Shown here one piece after another: positions 8,430 to 11,190 of a stretch of 11,190 nucleotides of DNA. The stretch lies in the NCBI GenBank assembly GCA_947457715.1, contig CANGXK010000043.1, forward strand, positions 1-11,190. Direction: 5' to 3'. The notes beneath the pieces were generated by a model. The model saw only the letters and a list, made by a program, of their open reading frames with translations, was not told the DNA's origin and ran no database searches. The first letter of the stretch is position 1; every line of letters starts with the position of its first letter. The translations under genes and the position numbers were made by a program. The DNA comes from Gemmatimonadota bacterium (lineage in GTDB: Bacteria > Gemmatimonadota > Gemmatimonadetes > Gemmatimonadales > Gemmatimonadaceae).

Positions 8430-10988
8430 ATGAAGCTTCTGCTCGCGTTGTCCGGAATCATCACGTCGGTGACGATGGGTGCATCGTCGTCATCGACCGA
8501 CGTCGATCCGGTCAAAAACAAATCCACGACGCCGTCCTCGCGCCCTGTTGCCGCGACGTCGGCGTCCACCACTTCAGGCGTGTTGCCATCGACGCATCCG
8601 GTGCTCCGTCCGATGCGGGCCACCAACGGCACGGGCGTCGCCTACACACGAGAGACGGCGCTCGTACGCGGCATGACGATCGGTGCGCTCGACGACGTCG
8701 TGCAGCAATACTGCGCCGGGTGTCACAACCCCACGCAGCGTCGCGGCAATCTCGACCTCAAGAAATATTCGGTCGTGAATGCAACTGGCGAACTGCCGAC
8801 CTCCGAAAAGATCATCCGCAAGCTGCGCGCGCAGATGATGCCGCCGCCGGGATCCAAGCGCCCGACCGGCGATACACTGGCGGCGCTGGTCGAAACCCTC
8901 GAGCGCGTGGTCGATGGCGCGGCCCCGGTGAATCCGGGCACGCGCACCTTCCAGCGGTTGAACCGACCCGAGTACGAGCGCGTGATCCGCGACCTGCTCG
9001 GCCTCGAAGTCACGTCCGGTGACTGGCTGCCGCTCGACACCAAGAGCGCGAACTTCGACAACATCTCCGATGTGCAGTCGTTGTCGCCCACCTTGCTGGA
9101 GGGCTACCTGAACGCCGCGGCCGCCGTGAGCCGCATGGCGATTGGCGATCGCAAGGCGCCGGTCGGGCAGGCCACGTACAAGACGTCGCCCTTCGCGTCG
9201 CAGCATCCGTGGGATCATGTAGACGGCACACCGTACGGCACGCGCGGCGGTCTGGTGCTGCTGCACACGTTCCCCGCCGACGGTGAATACGAATTCCGGT
9301 TGAACGTCGGCGGTGGCGTCGGTCGCCCGGTGGAAGATCTCGACATCTCCATCGACGGCGAGCGCGTGGCCCTGCTGCGCTACGATCGCGGCATCGCGCG
9401 CAACGGTGAATCCGCCGACGCGCCGTTGGGCGCCGACTTCATCCGCAGCGAGCCGATCAAGGTGAAGGCGGGACAGCGCAAGGTGTCCGTCGCCTTCGCG
9501 AAGTCGGCCGAAGGGCCGTACGAAGATCTGATCAAGCCGCACGAGTGGTCGCGCGCCTCGAGTGGAACCGGCGCCGCCGGCACCACCGAGCCGCCGCCGC
9601 TCATGGAAGTGTTCGTGGCCGGTCCGTATCGCGTCACGGGCGTGTCCGACTCGCCCAGCCGCAAGCGCATCTTCAGCTGTGCGCCCACGGCCGCCGCGCT
9701 GCAGCGCGCCTGTGCCGAACAGATCTTCACGCGCCTCGGCACGCGGGCCTATCGTCGTCCGCTCACCGCGAATGACAAGGCGAGCCTGATGAAGTTCTAC
9801 GATCAGGGCGCGAAAAACGGCGGTGACAACGCGTTCGAAGAAGGCGTGCGGCTCGGCTTGCAGGCGATGCTGGCCAGTCCGTACTTCGTGTTCCGCTTCG
9901 AGAAGGAGCCCACGACCACGGCGGCTGGCACCGACTATAAGATCGACGATCTCGAACTCGCCACGCGGCTCTCGTTCTTCCTGTGGAGCACGATTCCCGA
10001 CGATCGTCTGCTGGCCGCGGCGCGCGCCAAGACGCTGCACACGCCGGCGGTGTTTCAGGCGCAGGTGAAGCGGATGCTGGCCGATCCGCGCGCCGATGCG
10101 CTCGCGACGCGCTTTGCGGCGCAGTGGCTGCGGTTGCAGGATCTCGAGAAGGTGCACCCCGATGCGTTTCTGTTCCCCGATTTCGACCTCAAGCTCGCGC
10201 AGTCGATGCAGCGCGAGACCGAGATGTTCTTCGAGGATGTTGTGCGCAACGATCGCAGCGTACTCACGATGTTCACGGCCGACTCGACCTTCGTGAACGA
10301 GCGGCTGGCAAAGCACTACGGCATCCCGAACGTGACCGGTGAAGGCTTCCGGAAGGTCGCCTACGCCGACGACCAGCGTCGTGGCGTGCTCGGTCACGGC
10401 AGCGTGCTGGTACAGACGTCGCTCGGCAACCGCACGTCGCCCGTGCTGCGCGGCAAGTGGGTGATGGAAGTGCTGCTCGGCACCCCGCCGCCGCCGCCGC
10501 CGCCCAACGTGCCCGACCTCGAACAGACGCAGGGATCGAAGGAAGGCAAGCAGCTCACGACGCGCGAACGCATGGAACTGCACCGCGCCAATCCGACCTG
10601 CCGCTCCTGCCACAACTTCATGGATCCGATCGGCCTCGCGCTCGACAACTTCGACGTGACCGGCAAGCTGCGCTACCGCGAGAACGGCGCGCTGCTGGAT
10701 ACGCGTGGTCAGCTGTATGATGGCACCGCGCTCATCACGCCGATTGATCTCAACAAGGCGTTGCTGAAGCGGCCGGTGCCGCTCATGCGGAACTTCACCG
10801 AGAACCTGATGGCGTATGCGCTGGGCCGCCGGGTCGAGGATTATGACCAGACCACGGTGCGCACCATCACGCGTGACGCCGAGCGGAACAAGTACAAGTT
10901 TTCATCGTTCGTGATGGGTGTAGTGAACAGCAAGGCCTTCCATAGCAAGCGCGCCGAGCCGGTCTCGGCTGATGCGTCTCACAACTGA
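8430..10988 (+). CDS. Exported diheme DUF1592-family (planctomycete-type cytochrome) protein
   Basis: An 852-residue exported protein of the DUF1587-DUF1595-DUF1592-DUF1588-DUF1585 architecture, common in Planctomycetota, Acidobacteriota and Gemmatimonadota. An N-terminal hydrophobic stretch (MKLLLALSGIITSV) is the likely signal. A Ser/Thr-rich linker of about 40 residues follows. A c-type heme motif CAGCH lies at residues 95-99. DUF1587 begins near 174 (FQRLNRPEYERVIRDLLGL). A beta-rich part spans about 245-410. DUF1595 is at about 428-490 (CAEQIFTRLGTRAYRRPLT), DUF1592 from about 503, and DUF1588 from about 651, with a GTPPPPPPP run at 685-692 that is typical of the family. A second heme motif CRSCH is at 724-728, and DUF1585 covers 779-850. 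No domain is truncated. Its function is unknown: the two hemes imply periplasmic electron transfer, perhaps linked to a secreted oxidase or carbohydrate use. AGGAG at 8417-8421 supports the start. A DUF1552-like gene follows after 24 bases, the usual partner. Confidence 0.93.
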   Translation: MKLLLALSGIITSVTMGASSSSTDVDPVKNKSTTPSSRPVAATSASTTSGVLPSTHPVLRPMRATNGTGVAYTRETALVRGMTIGALDDVVQQYCAGCHNPTQRRGNLDLKKYSVVNATGELPTSEKIIRKLRAQMMPPPGSKRPTGDTLAALVETLERVVDGAAPVNPGTRTFQRLNRPEYERVIRDLLGLEVTSGDWLPLDTKSANFDNISDVQSLSPTLLEGYLNAAAAVSRMAIGDRKAPVGQATYKTSPFASQHPWDHVDGTPYGTRGGLVLLHTFPADGEYEFRLNVGGGVGRPVEDLDISIDGERVALLRYDRGIARNGESADAPLGADFIRSEPIKVKAGQRKVSVAFAKSAEGPYEDLIKPHEWSRASSGTGAAGTTEPPPLMEVFVAGPYRVTGVSDSPSRKRIFSCAPTAAALQRACAEQIFTRLGTRAYRRPLTANDKASLMKFYDQGAKNGGDNAFEEGVRLGLQAMLASPYFVFRFEKEPTTTAAGTDYKIDDLELATRLSFFLWSTIPDDRLLAAARAKTLHTPAVFQAQVKRMLADPRADALATRFAAQWLRLQDLEKVHPDAFLFPDFDLKLAQSMQRETEMFFEDVVRNDRSVLTMFTADSTFVNERLAKHYGIPNVTGEGFRKVAYADDQRRGVLGHGSVLVQTSLGNRTSPVLRGKWVMEVLLGTPPPPPPPNVPDLEQTQGSKEGKQLTTRERMELHRANPTCRSCHNFMDPIGLALDNFDVTGKLRYRENGALLDTRGQLYDGTALITPIDLNKALLKRPVPLMRNFTENLMAYALGRRVEDYDQTTVRTITRDAERNKYKFSSFVMGVVNSKAFHSKRAEPVSADASHN

Positions 10989-11012
10989 TCCGACTTCCAC
11001 GGAGATAGACCC

Positions 11013-11190
11013 ATGTCGTTCATGACGCAGAAAGCCCTCCCTCGCCGCACCTTCCTTCGAAACATGAGTGCCGTCATCGCACTCCCGTATCTCGATGCGA
11101 TGGAACCGGCCGGTCGTGTCCTGGCCAAGGTCGGCGGCGCCGGTGCGCCGCTCACCGGTCACAAGCGCCTGGTCACCATCGTATCGGGGC
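11013..11190 (+). CDS. DUF1552-family exported protein, N-terminal fragment
   Basis: Only the first 59 codons are present; the gene runs off the right edge. The start has GGAG at 11001-11004, eight bases upstream. The N-terminus MSFMTQKALPRRTFLRNMS has a twin-arginine motif (RRTFLR) followed by a moderately hydrophobic AVIALPYLDAM segment, so export in folded form by the Tat system is likely. The opening S-R/P-R-R-T-F-L-R, then A-L-P-x-L-D-A-M, is the hallmark of DUF1552 proteins, which usually follow a DUF1592 gene, as here (24-base gap). Residues 52-57 (KRLVTI) would start the mature domain. The role is unknown. The family call rests on this short N-terminus and the gene context. Confidence 0.8.
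   Translation, partial: MSFMTQKALPRRTFLRNMSAVIALPYLDAMEPAGRVLAKVGGAGAPLTGHKRLVTIVSG

Noticed and set aside
10482..10510. A ccg triplet run
   Set aside because: It encodes the G-T-P-P-P-P-P-P-P motif that is characteristic of DUF1588, so it is a normal part of the protein and not a microsatellite of interest.
8574..10613. A 679-codon minus-strand open frame
   Set aside because: It is exactly antisense to the DUF1592 gene, and its Arg/His/Gly-rich composition is typical of a shadow in GC-rich DNA.

Overview
The window is GC-rich, densely coded bacterial DNA. Its secreted DUF1592/DUF1552-type proteins, the periplasmic asparaginase, the GxxExxY protein and the lipocalin-like secreted protein together suggest a member of Gemmatimonadota or a similar soil or aquatic lineage. 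This is inferred from gene content and protein style; no rRNA or tRNA marker is present.

Layout. Positions 1-127 are relatively AT-rich and may hold the edge of a minus-strand gene leaving the window. Positions 128-1349 hold a DUF4143-type AAA ATPase that looks broken: its Walker B glutamate is a lysine, and its C-terminus is shortened and out of frame. An unrecognised 318-residue protein follows (1398-2354). The 309-base gap 2355-2663 has no intact gene, but on the minus strand it carries what looks like a decayed small membrane-protein gene. On the minus strand, a small secreted protein (3821-4327) and a periplasmic type II L-asparaginase (2664-3824) form an ATGA-coupled pair. They are divergent from argG (4394-5728, argininosuccinate synthase, GTG start). 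argG ends at a terminator-like hairpin.

Next is a GxxExxY PD-(D/E)XK-like protein (5824-6222), whose stop codon lies in the left arm of an imperfect inverted repeat of about 48 bp per arm (6221-6355). A secreted DUF1080-like protein (6579-7283) overlaps a ketopantoate-reductase-family enzyme (7280-8257) by GTGA, and a clear intrinsic terminator follows. The window ends with an operon of a secreted, two-heme DUF1587/1595/1592/1588/1585 protein (8430-10988) and the start of a twin-arginine-type DUF1552 protein (11013 to the edge).

How the genes relate. The asparaginase releases aspartate and ammonia in the periplasm, and ArgG consumes aspartate, so their divergent arrangement may reflect shared aspartate economy (inference). 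The DUF1592/DUF1552 pair is a recurring two-gene exported module of unknown substrate. I found no convincing novel defence or mobile system. The most system-like element is the GxxExxY gene joined to its palindromic repeat.
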